Assembly: GCF_003293695.1 (NCBI RefSeq)
Contig: NZ_CP029556.1
Coordinates: 320,001-384,000 of the forward strand
Reading direction: 5' to 3'
Length of the DNA: 64,000 bases
Origin: Lysobacter oculi
GTDB taxonomy: Bacteria; Pseudomonadota; Gammaproteobacteria; Xanthomonadales; Xanthomonadaceae
Shown: in pieces, positions 15,175 through 25,972 of the stretch
Position numbering within the stretch: the first letter of the stretch is position 1
Layout of the letters: each line of letters begins with the position of its first letter
Translations under genes and position numbers: made by a program
The notes under the pieces: generated by a model
What the model saw: the letters and a program-made list of their open reading frames with translations, nothing else
Told to the model about the DNA's origin: nothing
Databases searched by the model: none

Positions 15175-15912
15175 ATGGGTCACAAAGTTCATCCCGTCGG
15201 CATCCGCCTTGGCATCGCCAAGGACTGGAACAGCAAGTGGTATGCGGGCAAGAAGGAATACGCCGAATTCCTCGCGGGCGACCTCAAGGTCCGCGACATG
15301 CTCCGCAAGAAGCTGGCAGCAGCCGGCATCAGCAAGATCACCATCGAGCGCCCGGCCAAGTCGGCGCGCGTGACGATCCACACCGCCCGTCCGGGCGTGG
15401 TGATCGGCAAGCGTGGTGAGGACATCGAGAAGCTGCGCAAGGAAGTCTCGGACGTGATGGGCGTTCCCGCCCACATCAACGTGTCCGAAGTGCGCAAGCC
15501 GGAACTCGACGCCCAGCTGGTCGCCGAGTCGATCGCCCAGCAGCTCGAGCGCCGCATCATGTTCCGTCGCGCCATGAAGCGCGCCGTCGGCAACGCGATG
15601 CGCCTCGGCGCGCTCGGCATCAAGGTCAACGTGGCCGGCCGCTTGAACGGTGCGGAAATCGCCCGTTCGGAGTGGTACCGCGAAGGCCGCGTGCCGCTGC
15701 ACACGCTGCGTGCCGACATCGACTATGGCTTCGCCGAAGCCAAGACGACCTACGGCATCATCGGCATCAAGGTCTGGATCTACAAGGGTGAAGTGTTTGA
15801 CTTCTCCCAGGTGGGCCAGGAAAAGAACGAAGAACCGCGCAACGAGCGCGGCGGCGAGCGTCCTGCCCGCGGCCCGCGTCCGCCGCGTGGCGAGCGTGAA
15901 GCGAGGGGTTAA
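15175..15912 (+). CDS. rpsC: 30S ribosomal protein S3 (uS3)
   Basis: mRNA-entry protein with helicase role, 245 aa. It starts [19 protein letters not shown] at ATG 15175, 2 nt after the rplV stop; the open frame upstream is not coding. The KH domain carries [15 protein letters not shown] near residue 75. The C-terminal tail is rich in Arg, Gly and Pro and is longer than in E. coli, a variable feature of the family. Confidence 0.98.
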   Translation: MGHKVHPVGIRLGIAKDWNSKWYAGKKEYAEFLAGDLKVRDMLRKKLAAAGISKITIERPAKSARVTIHTARPGVVIGKRGEDIEKLRKEVSDVMGVPAHINVSEVRKPELDAQLVAESIAQQLERRIMFRRAMKRAVGNAMRLGALGIKVNVAGRLNGAEIARSEWYREGRVPLHTLRADIDYGFAEAKTTYGIIGIKVWIYKGEVFDFSQVGQEKNEEPRNERGGERPARGPRPPRGEREARG

Positions 15913-15915
15913 GTC

Positions 15916-16329
15916 ATGTTGCAACCCAAACGTACCAAGTACCGCAAGCAGCACAAGGGCCGTAACGAGGGCCTGTCGTGGAGCGCCAACGCGGTGTCGT
16001 TCGGCGAGTTCGGCCTGCGCGCGACGCAGACCGGCCGCCTGACCGCACGCCAGATCGAGGCGGCCCATCGTGCCGTCAGCCGTTACGTCAAGCGTGGCGG
16101 CAAGATGTGGATCCGCGTGTTCCCCGACAAGCCGATCACCCAGAAGCCGATCGAAGTCCGCATGGGCTCGGGCAAGGGTGCGGTCGAATACTGGGTCGCC
16201 CAGATCCAGCCCGGCCGCATGATCTACGAGATCGAAGGTGTCGACGAAGCCACGGCGCGCGAAGCGTTCCGCCTGGCCGCCGCCAAGCTTTCGGTCACCA
16301 CCCAATTCGTGACCCGGACGGTGCGCTGA
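15916..16329 (+). CDS. rplP: 50S ribosomal protein L16 (uL16)
   Basis: Late-assembly protein near the A site, 137 aa. [17 protein letters not shown] is the standard start. [14 protein letters not shown] contains the arginine that is hydroxylated in E. coli. Its TGA overlaps the rpmC ATG by one base. Confidence 0.98.
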   Translation: MLQPKRTKYRKQHKGRNEGLSWSANAVSFGEFGLRATQTGRLTARQIEAAHRAVSRYVKRGGKMWIRVFPDKPITQKPIEVRMGSGKGAVEYWVAQIQPGRMIYEIEGVDEATAREAFRLAAAKLSVTTQFVTRTVR

Positions 16330-16517
16330 TGGAACTCAAGGAACTCCGCCACAAGTCGGCCACTGACCTCAAGGCCCACCTGCTGGACCTGCAGAAGGAG
16401 CAGTTCTCCCTGCGGATGCAGAAGGCCACCGGTCAGCTCGCCAAGACCCACGAGGTGCGTCGCGTCCGTCGCGAGATCGCACGCGTCAAGATGCTGCTCG
16501 GCGCCGCCGTGCAGTGA
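16329..16517 (+). CDS. rpmC: 50S ribosomal protein L29 (uL29)
   Basis: Small helical protein near the tunnel exit, 62 aa. ATG 16329 shares its A with the rplP stop (TGATG), giving [34 protein letters not shown] is the family signature. Too small to stand out by length but certain by position and sequence. Confidence 0.97.
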   Translation: MELKELRHKSATDLKAHLLDLQKEQFSLRMQKATGQLAKTHEVRRVRREIARVKMLLGAAVQ

Positions 16518-16531
16518 ACCCAGGAATGACC

Positions 16532-16795
16532 ATGAACAACACTGATAAAAAGCAGCACACGGTCGAAGGCCGCGTGGTCAGCAACAAGATGGACAAGACG
16601 GTCACCGTTCTTGTCGAGCGCCACGTCAAGCACGCGCTGTACGGCAAGTACATTCGCCGCTCGACCAAGCTCCACGCCCACGACGACGCCAACGCCTGCC
16701 AGCCGGGTGACCTGGTCCGCATCGTCGAGTGCGCGCCGATTTCCAAAACCAAGAACTGGCGCGTGGTCGAAGTCCTCGCCCACGCAGCCGAATAA
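16532..16795 (+). CDS. rpsQ: 30S ribosomal protein S17 (uS17)
   Basis: Primary 16S-binding protein, 87 aa from ATG 16532. The CAGGA box (16521-16525) sits 6 nt from this ATG but directly against the in-frame ATG at 16526, so 16532 is preferred. [18 protein letters not shown] and [15 protein letters not shown] are characteristic. Confidence 0.96.
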   Translation: MNNTDKKQHTVEGRVVSNKMDKTVTVLVERHVKHALYGKYIRRSTKLHAHDDANACQPGDLVRIVECAPISKTKNWRVVEVLAHAAE

Positions 16796-16810
16796 CGAGG
16801 AGGCCAGACC

Positions 16811-17179
16811 ATGATCCAGATGCAGAGCCACCTCGACGTCGCCGACAACTCCGGTGCCAAGGAAGTCATGTGCATCAAGGTGCTTGGCGGTTCCAAGCGC
16901 CGTTATGCCGGCATCGGCGACATCATCAAGGTGTCGGTGAAGGACGCCATCCCGCGCGGCAAGGTCAAGAAGGGCGAGGTCTACAACGCCGTGGTCGTGC
17001 GCACCCGCAAGGGCGTGCGCCGTGCCGACGGTTCGCTGATCCGCTTCGACGGCAACGCCGCCGTGCTGCTCAACAACAAGCATGAGCCGATCGGCACGCG
17101 CATCTTCGGGCCTGTGACCCGCGAACTGCGCTCCGAGAAGTTCATGAAGATCGTTTCGCTCGCACCCGAAGTGCTGTGA
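16811..17179 (+). CDS. rplN: 50S ribosomal protein L14 (uL14)
   Basis: L14, 122 aa, forms intersubunit bridges and binds the silencing factor Rsf[22 protein letters not shown] is the usual N-terminus. It follows rpsQ by 15 nt with CGAGGAGG upstream. This point is the usual border between the S10 and spc operons, but no promoter is visible here. Confidence 0.98.
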   Translation: MIQMQSHLDVADNSGAKEVMCIKVLGGSKRRYAGIGDIIKVSVKDAIPRGKVKKGEVYNAVVVRTRKGVRRADGSLIRFDGNAAVLLNNKHEPIGTRIFGPVTRELRSEKFMKIVSLAPEVL

Positions 17180-17192
17180 GCCGGAGGACACC

Positions 17193-17507
17193 ATGAATCG
17201 CATCAAGAAAGGCGACCAGGTCGTCGTCATCACCGGCAAGGACAAGGGCAAGAAGGGCGACGTCGTTCGCGTCCTTGGCGACCGCGTGGTCGTGTCCAAC
17301 ATCAACATGATCAAGCGCCACACCAAGCCGAACCCGCAGGTCGGCCAGGCAGGCGGCGTGGTCGAGCGCGAAGCCTCGATCCACATTTCCAACGTGATGC
17401 TGTTCAACCCGGCCGTCGGCAAGGGTGACCGCATCAAGACCAAGGTGCTGGAGGATGGACGCAAGATCCGCGTGTTCCGCTCCGGCGACGAGGCGGTTGA
17501 CGCCTGA
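17193..17507 (+). CDS. rplX: 50S ribosomal protein L24 (uL24)
   Basis: Assembly initiator of the 50S, 104 aa, with the KOW motif near the N-terminus ([19 protein letters not shown]). Spaced 13 nt from rplN. In E. coli the S8 feedback site lies between this gene and rplE; the spacer here is only 11 nt. Confidence 0.98.
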   Translation: MNRIKKGDQVVVITGKDKGKKGDVVRVLGDRVVVSNINMIKRHTKPNPQVGQAGGVVEREASIHISNVMLFNPAVGKGDRIKTKVLEDGRKIRVFRSGDEAVDA

Positions 17508-17518
17508 GGAATGAAGCA

Positions 17519-18058
17519 ATGACCACTCGACTGGAAAAGATCTACAAGGAAGAGGTTGTGCCGGTGCTGATGAAGCGCTTTGGCTACACCAATCCGATGC
17601 AGGTGCCGAAGATCACCAAGATCACGCTCAACATGGGCGTGGGTGAGGCGGCCGCCAACAAGAAGGTGCTCGAGAACGCGCTGGCCGACATGGCCAAGAT
17701 CGCCGGCCAGAAGCCGGTGTCGACCAAGTCGCGCGTCTCGGTGGCTTCGTTCAAGATCCGCGACGGCTGGCCGATCGGCGCCAAGGTGACCCTGCGCCGT
17801 GCCCACATGTACGAGTTCCTTGATCGCCTGATCAACATCTCGCTGCCGCGCGTCCGCGACTTCCGCGGCGTGTCGGGCCGTTCGTTCGACGGCCGTGGCA
17901 ACTACAACATGGGCGTGAAGGAACAGATCATCTTCCCGGAAATCGACTTCGACGCCGTCGACGCAATCCGCGGCATGGATATCGCCATCACCACCACCGC
18001 GAAGACCAACGAGGAAGCCAAGGCGCTGCTCGAGGCCTTCCGCTTCCCCTTCCGCTGA
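17519..18058 (+). CDS. rplE: 50S ribosomal protein L5 (uL5)
   Basis: 5S rRNA-binding protein, 179 aa. [21 protein letters not shown] and the motif [16 protein letters not shown] are typical, as is [17 protein letters not shown] near the C-terminus. Intact. Confidence 0.98.
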   Translation: MTTRLEKIYKEEVVPVLMKRFGYTNPMQVPKITKITLNMGVGEAAANKKVLENALADMAKIAGQKPVSTKSRVSVASFKIRDGWPIGAKVTLRRAHMYEFLDRLINISLPRVRDFRGVSGRSFDGRGNYNMGVKEQIIFPEIDFDAVDAIRGMDIAITTTAKTNEEAKALLEAFRFPFR

Positions 18059-18071
18059 TCGAGAGAGACCC

Positions 18072-18377
18072 ATGGCCAAGACCAGCATGATCAACCGCGA
18101 TCTGAAGCGGACCAAGCTTGCCAAGAAGTACGCCGGCAAGCGCGAGGCGCTGAAGAAGATCATCAGCAGCCAGGATGCCTCCTATGAGGACAAGATGGAT
18201 GCCGTGGTGAAGCTGCAGAAGCTGCCGCGTGATTCCTCGCCGTCGCGCCAGACCACGCGTTGCGCGTTGACCGGCCGTCCGCAGGGCGTCTACAGCAAGT
18301 TCGGCCTCGGCCGCAACAAACTGCGCGAGCACACCATGAAGGGCGACGTGCCCGGCCTGCGCAAGGCGTCCTGGTAA
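18072..18377 (+). CDS. rpsN: 30S ribosomal protein S14 (uS14)
   Basis: S14, 101 aa, the long zinc-free (C-minus) form: it has one cysteine in [11 protein letters not shown] and no CxxC pairs. The end [11 protein letters not shown] is standard. A 138-nt structured spacer follows before rpsH. Confidence 0.98.
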   Translation: MAKTSMINRDLKRTKLAKKYAGKREALKKIISSQDASYEDKMDAVVKLQKLPRDSSPSRQTTRCALTGRPQGVYSKFGLGRNKLREHTMKGDVPGLRKASW

Positions 18378-18515
18378 GACTTGCGGCCCGGTGCAAACCG
18401 GGCCACAATATGCGGCTTGGCTCCGCGGAACCGCTTTCGGGCGGTTCCATGCCAAGAACACAATCCAAAGATTTTCGCGAAAGCGGATATCGGTGCTAAC
18501 TCAAGGTGAATACAC
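18378..18515 (+). other. rpsN-rpsH spacer with two perfect hairpins
   Basis: GGCCCGGT/ACCGGGCC (18385-18404) closes a GCAA tetraloop. GGAACCGC/GCGGTTCC (18427-18448) closes a 6-nt loop. Neither has a T-run. The spacer is unusually long for this cluster, so it may hold a control or processing site for rpsH. Confidence 0.45.
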
Positions 18516-18914
18516 ATGAGCATGACTGATCCCATCGCCGACATGCTGGTCCGCATCAAGAATGCGGCCGCCGTCGGCAAGCAGACGGTGAAGATGCCGT
18601 CTTCCAAGACCAAGGTCGCCATCGCCAACGTCCTCAAGGACGAAGGCTACATCGGTGCCCATCGCGTCAACGATCTGGGCGGCGGCAAGGCCGAGCTCGA
18701 GATCGAACTCAAGTACTTCCAGGGCAAGCCGGTCATCGAGACCTTGAAGCGCGTTTCGCGCTCGGGCCTGCGCCAGTATCGCGGCAAGAACGACCTGCCG
18801 AAGGTGCTGGGCGGCCTCGGCATCGCCATCGTTTCCACCTCCAAGGGCATCATGACCGATTCGCAGGCGCGCACTGAAGGCGTCGGCGGCGAAGTCCTGT
18901 GCTTCGTGGCCTAA
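18516..18914 (+). CDS. rpsH: 30S ribosomal protein S8 (uS8)
   Basis: 16S rRNA-binding protein, 132 aa, and translational repressor of the spc operon in E. coli. [18 protein letters not shown] is the family start, and [20 protein letters not shown] the conserved C-terminal block. Intact. Confidence 0.98.
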   Translation: MSMTDPIADMLVRIKNAAAVGKQTVKMPSSKTKVAIANVLKDEGYIGAHRVNDLGGGKAELEIELKYFQGKPVIETLKRVSRSGLRQYRGKNDLPKVLGGLGIAIVSTSKGIMTDSQARTEGVGGEVLCFVA

Positions 18915-18926
18915 CAGGAGAGCAGC

Positions 18927-19454
18927 ATGTCCCGCGTAGCCAAGAAGCCGATCGCCCTGCCGAAGGGTGTTGAAATCAAGAACGAGAACGGCCAGATCAT
19001 CGTCAAGGGTGGCAAGGGCAGCCTGTCCATCGCCCAGCCCGAAGGCATCGAGATGGCGGTCGAGAACAACGAGATCCAGTTGAGCCCGGCCCGTCCGGAG
19101 CGCATGGCCATGACCGGCACCCTGCGCGCGATCCTCGCCAACATGGTGAAGGGCGTGTCCGACGGCTTCGAGCGCAAGCTTGAGCTGGTTGGCGTGGGTT
19201 ACCGCGCCGCGGTGCAGGGCAAGGACCTGAACCTGTCGCTCGGGTTCTCGCACCCCGTCGTGTTCACCGCGCCGGAAGGCATCACCATCACCACCCCGAC
19301 CCAGACCGAAATCCTGGTGGCGGGCGCCGACAAGCAGTTGGTCGGTGAAGTGGCTGCCAAGATCCGCGGTTACCGTCCGCCGGAGCCCTACAAGGGCAAG
19401 GGCGTGAAGTATTCCGACGAAACCATCATCCGCAAGGAAGCCAAGAAGGCGTAA
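18927..19454 (+). CDS. rplF: 50S ribosomal protein L6 (uL6)
   Basis: L6 sits near the factor-binding site; 175 aa. [20 protein letters not shown] and the C-terminal [14 protein letters not shown] signature are clear. It follows rpsH by 12 nt with ACAGGAGA upstream. Confidence 0.98.
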   Translation: MSRVAKKPIALPKGVEIKNENGQIIVKGGKGSLSIAQPEGIEMAVENNEIQLSPARPERMAMTGTLRAILANMVKGVSDGFERKLELVGVGYRAAVQGKDLNLSLGFSHPVVFTAPEGITITTPTQTEILVAGADKQLVGEVAAKIRGYRPPEPYKGKGVKYSDETIIRKEAKKA

Positions 19455-19483
19455 CGCACGTCTTCAGCTTTCGGAGAAAGACC

Positions 19484-19837
19484 ATGGAAAAGAAAATCGC
19501 CCGCCTGCGCCGTGCCAAGAGCACCCGTTCGCACATCCGCAAGCTCGGCGTCCCGCGCCTGTCGGTGCTGCGCACCGGCCAGCACCTGTACGCCCAGCTG
19601 TTCTCCGCCGACGGTTCCAAGGTGCTGGCTTCGGCCTCCACCACCCAGTCGGACGTCATGGACGGCCTGAAGAACGGCAAGAACATCGAAGCCGCGACCA
19701 AGGTCGGCCGCCTGATCGGCGAGCGCGCCAAGGCCGCCGGCATCGATGCCGTCGCCTTCGACCGCTCGGGCTATCGCTACCACGGTCGCATCAAGGCCCT
19801 GGCCGATGCCGCCCGCGAGGCCGGCCTGCAGTTCTGA
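19484..19837 (+). CDS. rplR: 50S ribosomal protein L18 (uL18)
   Basis: 5S rRNA-binding protein, 117 aa. It ends with the conserved [25 protein letters not shown] 101-nt spacer with a small CGGGCG/CGCCCG hairpin separates it from rpsE. Confidence 0.97.
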   Translation: MEKKIARLRRAKSTRSHIRKLGVPRLSVLRTGQHLYAQLFSADGSKVLASASTTQSDVMDGLKNGKNIEAATKVGRLIGERAKAAGIDAVAFDRSGYRYHGRIKALADAAREAGLQF

Positions 19838-19938
19838 TCCACCCTCGGGCGCACATGTCGCCCGGGTTGCTGTACCGCTGCACATCACAACGATAAGCGG
19901 CAACGCCGCAAGCAACTCAACCATAGAGAGTCCAAACA

Positions 19939-20487
19939 ATGGCAGAAGAACGTCAACCGCGTGGTCGCGATCGTGATCGTGGCCCCCGCGAGGAAATCGA
20001 TGACGGCATGATCGAGAAGCTGGTCGCGGTCAACCGCGTCAGCAAGACCGTCAAGGGTGGCCGCCAGTTCACCTTCACCGCGCTGACCGTGGTGGGTGAT
20101 GGCAATGGCCGCGTCGGCTTCGGTTACGGCAAGGCGCGCGAAGTGCCGGTCGCAATTCAGAAGTCGATGGAACAGGCCCGCAAGGGCATGAAGGTCGTCG
20201 ACCTCAACAACGGCACGCTGTGGCACCAGGTCAAGGCCAACCATGGCGCGGCCAAGGTGTTCATGCAGCCGGCATCCGAAGGTACCGGCGTGATCGCCGG
20301 TGGTGCGATGCGCGCCGTGCTGGAAGCCGTCGGCATCAAGAACGTGCTGGCGAAGGCCGTCGGTTCGCGCAACCCGATCAACCTGGTGCGCGCGACGCTG
20401 AAGGGCCTGACCGCGATGCACTCGCCGGCCAACATCGCTGCCAAGCGCGGCAAGAAGGTCGAGGAGATCCTCCATGTCCAGCACTAA
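19939..20487 (+). CDS. rpsE: 30S ribosomal protein S5 (uS5)
   Basis: Accuracy and mRNA-helicase protein of the 30S, 182 aa. The double-stranded RNA-binding-like N-domain contains [21 protein letters not shown], followed by [15 protein letters not shown]. The N-terminus is charged ([13 protein letters not shown]), longer than in E. coli. The last 14 nt overlap rpmD. Confidence 0.98.
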   Translation: MAEERQPRGRDRDRGPREEIDDGMIEKLVAVNRVSKTVKGGRQFTFTALTVVGDGNGRVGFGYGKAREVPVAIQKSMEQARKGMKVVDLNNGTLWHQVKANHGAAKVFMQPASEGTGVIAGGAMRAVLEAVGIKNVLAKAVGSRNPINLVRATLKGLTAMHSPANIAAKRGKKVEEILHVQH

Positions 20488-20668
20488 CACCACCGGCACC
20501 GTGAAGGTGCGTCTGGTCAAGGGTCTGCGCGGTTCGCAGGCCAAGCATCGCCTGTCGGTGCGCGCTCTGGGCCTGAACAAGCTCAACGACGTGCGCGAAC
20601 TGAAGGACAGCCCGCAGGTCCGTGGCCTGATCAACAAGGTCCACTACCTGGTGAAGGTCGAGGAGTAA
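20474..20668 (+). CDS. rpmD: 50S ribosomal protein L30 (uL30)
   Basis: L30, 64 aa. ATG 20474 lies inside the end of rpsE (14-nt overlap, different frame), with GAGGAG 7 nt upstream inside rps[24 protein letters not shown] is the family signature. Coupled translation with rpsE is likely. Confidence 0.97.
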   Translation: MSSTNTTGTVKVRLVKGLRGSQAKHRLSVRALGLNKLNDVRELKDSPQVRGLINKVHYLVKVEE

Positions 20669-20672
20669 TCGC

Positions 20673-21110
20673 ATGAAACTCAATACGTTGAAGCCCGCAG
20701 CGGGCGCCCGCACCGAGCGCACCCGCGTCGGTCGCGGCATCGGTTCCGGCCTCGGCAAGACCGCCGGCCGCGGCCACAAGGGTTCGTTCGCGCGTTCGGG
20801 CAAGGGCAAGATCAAGGCCGGCTTCGAAGGCGGCCAGATGCCCATGTACATGCGCCTGCCGAAGATCGGCTTCCGCTCCAAGCTGAAGGCCGACACAGCC
20901 CAGGTCCTGCTGTACCAGCTGGACAAGCTCGAAGCCGGTGAGATCGATTTCGCCGCGCTGCGCGCCGCCAAGCTGGTGCCGTCGACCGCCAAGAAGGCGA
21001 AGATCGTCAAGAAGGGCGACGTCACCAAGAAGTTCGTGCTCAAGGGTCTGATGGCCACGGCTGGCGCCAAGGCGGCGATCGAAGCCGCTGGCGGCAAGAT
21101 CGAGGAGTAA
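20673..21110 (+). CDS. rplO: 50S ribosomal protein L15 (uL15)
   Basis: Late-assembly protein, 145 aa. [22 protein letters not shown] and [15 protein letters not shown] are typical, and the mid-region is Gly/Lys/Arg rich. It is separated from secY by 6 nt. Confidence 0.98.
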   Translation: MKLNTLKPAAGARTERTRVGRGIGSGLGKTAGRGHKGSFARSGKGKIKAGFEGGQMPMYMRLPKIGFRSKLKADTAQVLLYQLDKLEAGEIDFAALRAAKLVPSTAKKAKIVKKGDVTKKFVLKGLMATAGAKAAIEAAGGKIEE

Positions 21111-21116
21111 GGCCGG

Positions 21117-22463
21117 ATGTCGCGTAGCGCGAATGCCTTGGCCGGAATGGCGGGTGCCGGCAAGTTCACCGAACTTCGCCAGCGCCTGCTGTTCGTGCTC
21201 GGTGCGCTGATCGTCTACCGCATCGGTTGCCACATCCCGGTCCCGGGTGTGAATCCGGTCGCGATGACGGCGTTCATGGAGCAGCAGCAGGGCATCGTGA
21301 ACATGTTGAACATGTTCTCGGGCGGCGCGCTTTCGCGCCTGTCGCTGCTCGCGCTGAACGTGATGCCGTACATCTCGTCGTCGATCATCATCCAGCTCTG
21401 CTCGCAGATCTTCCCGAGCCTGAAGGCGATCCAGAAGGAAGGCGAGTCCGGCCGTCGCAAGATCAACCAGTGGTCGCGCCTCGGCGCCGTGCCGCTGGCG
21501 GTCTTCCAGGCGATCGGCATCGCGTCGGCGTTGCAGGGACAGGTGGCGCCGGATGGCACGCCGGTCGTGACCAACCCGGGTATGGCATTCGTCTTCACCG
21601 CTGTGATCGCGCTGACCGCCGGCACCATGTTCCTGATGTGGCTGGGTGAGCAGATCACCGAGCGTGGCATCGGCAACGGCGTGTCGCTGATCATCTTTGC
21701 GGGCATCGTGGCCGGTTTGCCGGGTGCGGTCGTGCACACGGTCGAGCAGCTGCGCAACGGTGACATGACGGCGATCCAGGCGATCCTGATCGCGCTGTTG
21801 GTGTTCGGTTTCACCTGGTTCGTGGTGTTCGTCGAGAGCGGGCAGCGCCGGGTGACGGTGAACTACGCGCGTCGCCAAGGCGGCCGCGGCACCTACATGA
21901 ACCAGACGTCGTTCCTGCCGCTCAAGCTCAACATGTCGGGCGTCATCCCGCCGATCTTCGCATCGTCGATCATCATGTTCCCGGCCACGGCCGCGCAGTG
22001 GTTCGGCAACACCGGTTCGTCCACGACCCAGTGGATGCAGCGGATCGCGGCGGCGTTGGCTCCGGGGCAGCCCCTGCACATGATCCTGCTGGCCGCGTTG
22101 ATCATCGGTTTCGCGTTCTTCTACACGGCGCTGGTGTTCAACTCGCAGGAAACCGCCGACAACCTGAAGAAGTCGGGCGCGCTGATTCCGGGCATCCGTC
22201 CGGGCAAGGCGACCGCCGACTACATCGACGGGGTGCTGACGCGCCTGACGCTGGCCGGTTCGCTCTACCTGGCACTGGTCTGTCTGCTGCCTGAAGTGAT
22301 GCGCACCGAGTTGGGCACCCAGTTCTACTTCGGCGGCACCTCGCTGTTGATCGTGGTGGTGGTGGTGATGGATTTCATCGCGCAGCTGCAGGCGCACCTG
22401 ATGTCCCACCAGTACGAAAGCCTGCTGAAGAAGGCGAACCTGAAGGGCGGTCGCGGGCGCTGA
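21117..22463 (+). CDS. secY: Protein translocase subunit SecY
   Basis: Central inner-membrane channel of the Sec translocon, 448 aa, with the ten hydrophobic segments of the family. Visible landmarks are the cytosolic N-terminus ending [15 protein letters not shown], the plug region [15 protein letters not shown], the loop [26 protein letters not shown] and the C-terminal [13 protein letters not shown]. Last gene of the spc group here; no rpmJ follows. Confidence 0.98.
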   Translation: MSRSANALAGMAGAGKFTELRQRLLFVLGALIVYRIGCHIPVPGVNPVAMTAFMEQQQGIVNMLNMFSGGALSRLSLLALNVMPYISSSIIIQLCSQIFPSLKAIQKEGESGRRKINQWSRLGAVPLAVFQAIGIASALQGQVAPDGTPVVTNPGMAFVFTAVIALTAGTMFLMWLGEQITERGIGNGVSLIIFAGIVAGLPGAVVHTVEQLRNGDMTAIQAILIALLVFGFTWFVVFVESGQRRVTVNYARRQGGRGTYMNQTSFLPLKLNMSGVIPPIFASSIIMFPATAAQWFGNTGSSTTQWMQRIAAALAPGQPLHMILLAALIIGFAFFYTALVFNSQETADNLKKSGALIPGIRPGKATADYIDGVLTRLTLAGSLYLALVCLLPEVMRTELGTQFYFGGTSLLIVVVVVMDFIAQLQAHLMSHQYESLLKKANLKGGRGR

Positions 22464-22489
22464 GGCGCGGCACCGACCTGTTGCGACAA

Positions 22490-22516
22490 GCGTGGAGCGG
22501 ATGATCCGCTCCACGC
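22490..22516 (+). terminator. 12-bp perfect hairpin downstream of secY
   Basis: GCGTGGAGCGGA (22490-22501) pairs with TCCGCTCCACGC (22505-22516) around TGA. No T-run follows. It is the strongest dyad in the gap and the likely 3' boundary of the spc transcript. Confidence 0.5.
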
Positions 22517-22743
22517 AATAGACCGGATGGTGGCATCGTCCGGACATTGAATTCATTGCCGATGCTTCCATGCATCGGCCTCGATGGGCGACCCGGGTGG
22601 CATCCCGCACACGGGTGGATTGACGAGATGCGAGCGCCGGAGTAGCGCGCGCGGTGGCCGGTTCATCGGCTTCCAGTCGTCGGTCCGTTCGCCGGAGCAT
22701 GGGCACACTCCCCATGCCGGAGCGGGCGCTTTCGGGCCCGCGC

Positions 22744-22773
22744 TTCCCAAAGACCCGGGATTGTTGTTAAAAT
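22744..22773 (+). promoter_or_regulatory. Promoter for the alpha operon (rpsM)
   Basis: Extended -10 TGT-TAAAAT (22765-22773) with only a weak -35, TTCCCA (22744-22749), 18 nt upstream. The leader to rpsM would be about 55 nt. The extended -10 compensates for the poor -35. Confidence 0.45.
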
Positions 22774-22832
22774 TTCCAGTTTCCCCGGCCAAGCTGGCAT
22801 TTTTGGCCCATCAACCGTTTGGAGATCGCGTC

Positions 22833-23189
22833 ATGGCGCGTATTGCAGGTGTCAACCTGCCTGCCCAGAAACATGTCTGGGTGGGGCTGCAAAGCATCTA
22901 CGGCATTGGCCGTACCCGTTCCAAGAAAGTCTGCGAGTCGGCTGGTGTCGAGTCCAACACCAAGATCCGCGACCTGTCCGAATCCGAAGTCGAGCGCCTG
23001 CGTTCCGAAGTCGGCAAGTTCATCGTCGAAGGTGACCTGCGCCGCGAAGTCGGCATGGCCATCAAGCGCCTGATGGACCTCGGCAGCTACCGTGGCCTGC
23101 GCCATCGTCGTGGCCTTCCGCTGCGTGGTCAGCGCACCAAGACCAATGCCCGTACCCGCAAGGGTCCGCGCAAAGCGATCAAGAAGTAA
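22833..23189 (+). CDS. rpsM: 30S ribosomal protein S13 (uS13)
   Basis: 30S head protein touching the P-site tRNA, 118 aa from ATG 22833. TTTGGAGA lies just upstream. [20 protein letters not shown] is the normal start, so the longer upstream frame is not coding. [17 protein letters not shown] is the tRNA-contacting tail. First gene of the alpha operon. Confidence 0.98.
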   Translation: MARIAGVNLPAQKHVWVGLQSIYGIGRTRSKKVCESAGVESNTKIRDLSESEVERLRSEVGKFIVEGDLRREVGMAIKRLMDLGSYRGLRHRRGLPLRGQRTKTNARTRKGPRKAIKK

Positions 23190-23198
23190 GGAATCGAC

Positions 23199-23591
23199 AT
23201 GGCCAAGCCTGCCGCTACCAAGACCAAGAAGAAGGTCAAGCGCGTCGTCACCGACGGCATCGCGCACGTCCACGCTTCTTTCAACAACACCATCATCACC
23301 ATCACCGACCGCCAGGGCAACGCGCTGTCGTGGGCCACGTCCGGCGGCGCCGGCTTCCGTGGTTCGCGCAAGTCGACCCCGTTCGCGGCGCAGGTCGCCG
23401 CCGAGAAGGCCGGCAAGGCTGCGCTCGACTACGGCGTGAAGGCGCTGGAAGTCCGCATCAAGGGCCCGGGTCCGGGCCGCGAATCGGCCGTTCGTTCGTT
23501 GAACAACGTCGGCTACAAGATCCTCAACATCATCGACGTGACGCCTATCCCGCACAACGGGTGCCGTCCGCCGAAGAAGCGTCGCGTCTAA
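23199..23591 (+). CDS. rpsK: 30S ribosomal protein S11 (uS11)
   Basis: 30S platform protein, 130 aa. [21 protein letters not shown] and [13 protein letters not shown] are standard. The C-terminus [18 protein letters not shown] includes the Asn that becomes isoaspartate in E. coli. It starts 9 nt after rpsM. Confidence 0.98.
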   Translation: MAKPAATKTKKKVKRVVTDGIAHVHASFNNTIITITDRQGNALSWATSGGAGFRGSRKSTPFAAQVAAEKAGKAALDYGVKALEVRIKGPGPGRESAVRSLNNVGYKILNIIDVTPIPHNGCRPPKKRRV

Positions 23592-23603
23592 GGAGCTACA
23601 GAC

Positions 23604-24233
<630 letters not shown>

Positions 24234-24290
24234 TCCCCCCATCGAGCGGCATCCGGCGTCATGAACCGGATGCCCCAGGAGACGCCATAC

Positions 24291-25289
24291 ATGACGGTTA
24301 CCGCCAACCAAGTACTGCGTCCGCGTGGTCCGCAGATCGAACAGATGACCGCCAACCGTGCGCGCGTCGTGATCGAGCCGCTCGAGCGCGGCTACGGCCA
24401 CACGCTGGGCAACGCGTTGCGCCGCGTCCTGCTGTCGTCGATCCCGGGCTTCGCGATCACCGAAGTCAGCATCGACGGCGTTCTGCACGAGTACAGCACC
24501 ATCGACGGCCTGCAGGAGGACGTGCTTGAAGTCCTGCTGAACCTCAAGGACGTCGCGATCCGCATGGGCACCGGCGAAAGCGCCACCCTGTCCCTGTCCA
24601 AGCAGGGCCCGGGCGTCGTCACCGCCGCCGACATCAAGGTCGACCACAACGTCGAGATCCTCAACCCGACGCACGTCATCGCCAACCTGACCAAGGACGT
24701 GGCGATCGACATGCAGCTGAAGATCGAGCGTGGCTTCGGCTACCAGCCGGCCGCCGCGCGTCGTCGCCCGGACGAGGAGGCCCGCACCATCGGCCGCCTG
24801 ATGCTGGACGCGTCGTTCTCGCCTGTCCGTCGCGTCGCGTACGCGGTGGAAGCCGCGCGCGTCGAGCAGCGCACCGACCTCGACAAGCTGGTGCTGGACA
24901 TCGAAACCAACGGCACGATCGATGCCGAGGAAGCCGTGCGCACCGCCGCCGACATCCTCACCGACCAGCTGTCGGTCTTCGGTGACTTCACCCAGCGCGA
25001 GCGCGGCAATGCCAAGCAGGCTGTCAGCGGCGTCGACCCGACCCTGCTGCGTCCGATCGACGACCTCGAGCTGACCGTGCGTTCGGCCAACTGCCTGAAG
25101 GCCGAGAGCATCTACTACATCGGCGATCTGATCCAGAAGACCGAAGTCGAGCTGCTGAAGACCCCGAACCTCGGCAAGAAGTCGCTCACCGAGATCAAGG
25201 AAGTCCTCGCCCAGCGCGGTCTTTCGCTCGGCATGAAGCTGGAAAACTGGCCGCCGACCGGTGTCTCGCAGCACGGGATGCTGGGCTAA
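24291..25289 (+). CDS. rpoA: RNA polymerase alpha subunit
   Basis: Alpha subunit, 332 aa from ATG 24291 ([13 protein letters not shown]). The in-frame ATG at 24261 would add ten atypical residues and is rejected. The N-terminal dimerisation domain has [20 protein letters not shown]. The C-terminal domain, which binds UP elements and activators, has [16 protein letters not shown] and [12 protein letters not shown]. It lies between rpsD and rplQ as usual. Confidence 0.98.
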   Translation: MTVTANQVLRPRGPQIEQMTANRARVVIEPLERGYGHTLGNALRRVLLSSIPGFAITEVSIDGVLHEYSTIDGLQEDVLEVLLNLKDVAIRMGTGESATLSLSKQGPGVVTAADIKVDHNVEILNPTHVIANLTKDVAIDMQLKIERGFGYQPAAARRRPDEEARTIGRLMLDASFSPVRRVAYAVEAARVEQRTDLDKLVLDIETNGTIDAEEAVRTAADILTDQLSVFGDFTQRERGNAKQAVSGVDPTLLRPIDDLELTVRSANCLKAESIYYIGDLIQKTEVELLKTPNLGKKSLTEIKEVLAQRGLSLGMKLENWPPTGVSQHGMLG

Positions 25290-25437
25290 GCCAGATCGCA
25301 CCACCGCGCCGACGGGCCCAAAGCCCGCGGCGCTGTCGTCCAGGACGGACGGCAACGGACCAACCGCAGTCCATGTTCCAACGCCGGGAAGGCGACATCG
25401 AACCCCATAGCCACATCATTTTTCAGGAACCATCGCC

Positions 25438-25815
25438 ATGCGCCACCAGAATGCCGGCCGCAAGTTCAGCCGCACCAGTGCCCACCGCGAAGCCATGTTC
25501 AAGAACATGACGTCCTCGCTGATCAAGCACGAACTCATCAAGACCACCCTGCCGAAGGCCAAGGAACTGCGCCGCATCGCCGAGCCGCTGATCACCCTGG
25601 CCAAGGTCGATTCCGTCGCCAACCGTCGTCTGGCGTTTGCCCGCCTGCGTGACAAGGAAGCCGTCGGCACGCTGTTCACCGTGCTCGGCCCGCGCTACGT
25701 CGCCCGTCCGGGTGGCTACCTGCGCATCCTGAAGTGCGGCTTCCGCGCCGGCGACAACGCGCCGATGGCGTACGTCGAGCTGGTCGAGCGCCCGGGTGCG
25801 CCGAGCGCCGAGTAA
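25438..25815 (+). CDS. rplQ: 50S ribosomal protein L17 (bL17)
   Basis: L17, 125 aa, near the tunnel exit. [21 protein letters not shown] and [21 protein letters not shown] are the family hallmarks. It is 148 nt after rpoA and is followed by an intrinsic terminator, so it closes the ribosomal super-cluster. Confidence 0.98.
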   Translation: MRHQNAGRKFSRTSAHREAMFKNMTSSLIKHELIKTTLPKAKELRRIAEPLITLAKVDSVANRRLAFARLRDKEAVGTLFTVLGPRYVARPGGYLRILKCGFRAGDNAPMAYVELVERPGAPSAE

Positions 25816-25850
25816 TTCCGAAGCTGCCTCCGGGCACCGCTTCGCAACGG

Positions 25851-25876
25851 AAACCCCGGCCAACGCCGGGGTTTTT
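25851..25876 (+). terminator. Intrinsic terminator after rplQ
   Basis: CCCCGGC (25854-25860) and GCCGGGG (25865-25871) around CAAC, followed by TTTTT and preceded by AAA. A clear rho-independent terminator ending the alpha operon. Confidence 0.9.
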
Positions 25877-25972
25877 CGTTTCATCGCCCACATGATGTGC
25901 AGCAGCGAAGACGCCGCGCCGTGCAGGCATCTGGTATTTTGCGTGACCCGTTTTCCCTGATCCGGTTTGATG

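Larger units (their letters stand above)
22464..22832 (+). other. 369-nt secY-rpsM gap rich in hairpins, no rpmJ
   Basis: No convincing reading frame exists here; in particular no rpmJ (L36) or infA is found. Inverted repeats include GCGTGGAGCGGA with its complement (22490-22516), CCGATGC/GCATCGG (22559-22578), GCATGGG/CCCATGC near 22697-22717, and GCGGGC/GCCCGC (22722-22741). The region ends with the proposed rpsM promoter. Confidence 0.6.

Noticed and set aside
22584..22832. Extension of rpsM upstream into the secY gap
   Set aside because: S13 starts at MARIAGVN with its own ribosome-binding site. The extension covers hairpins and the promoter.
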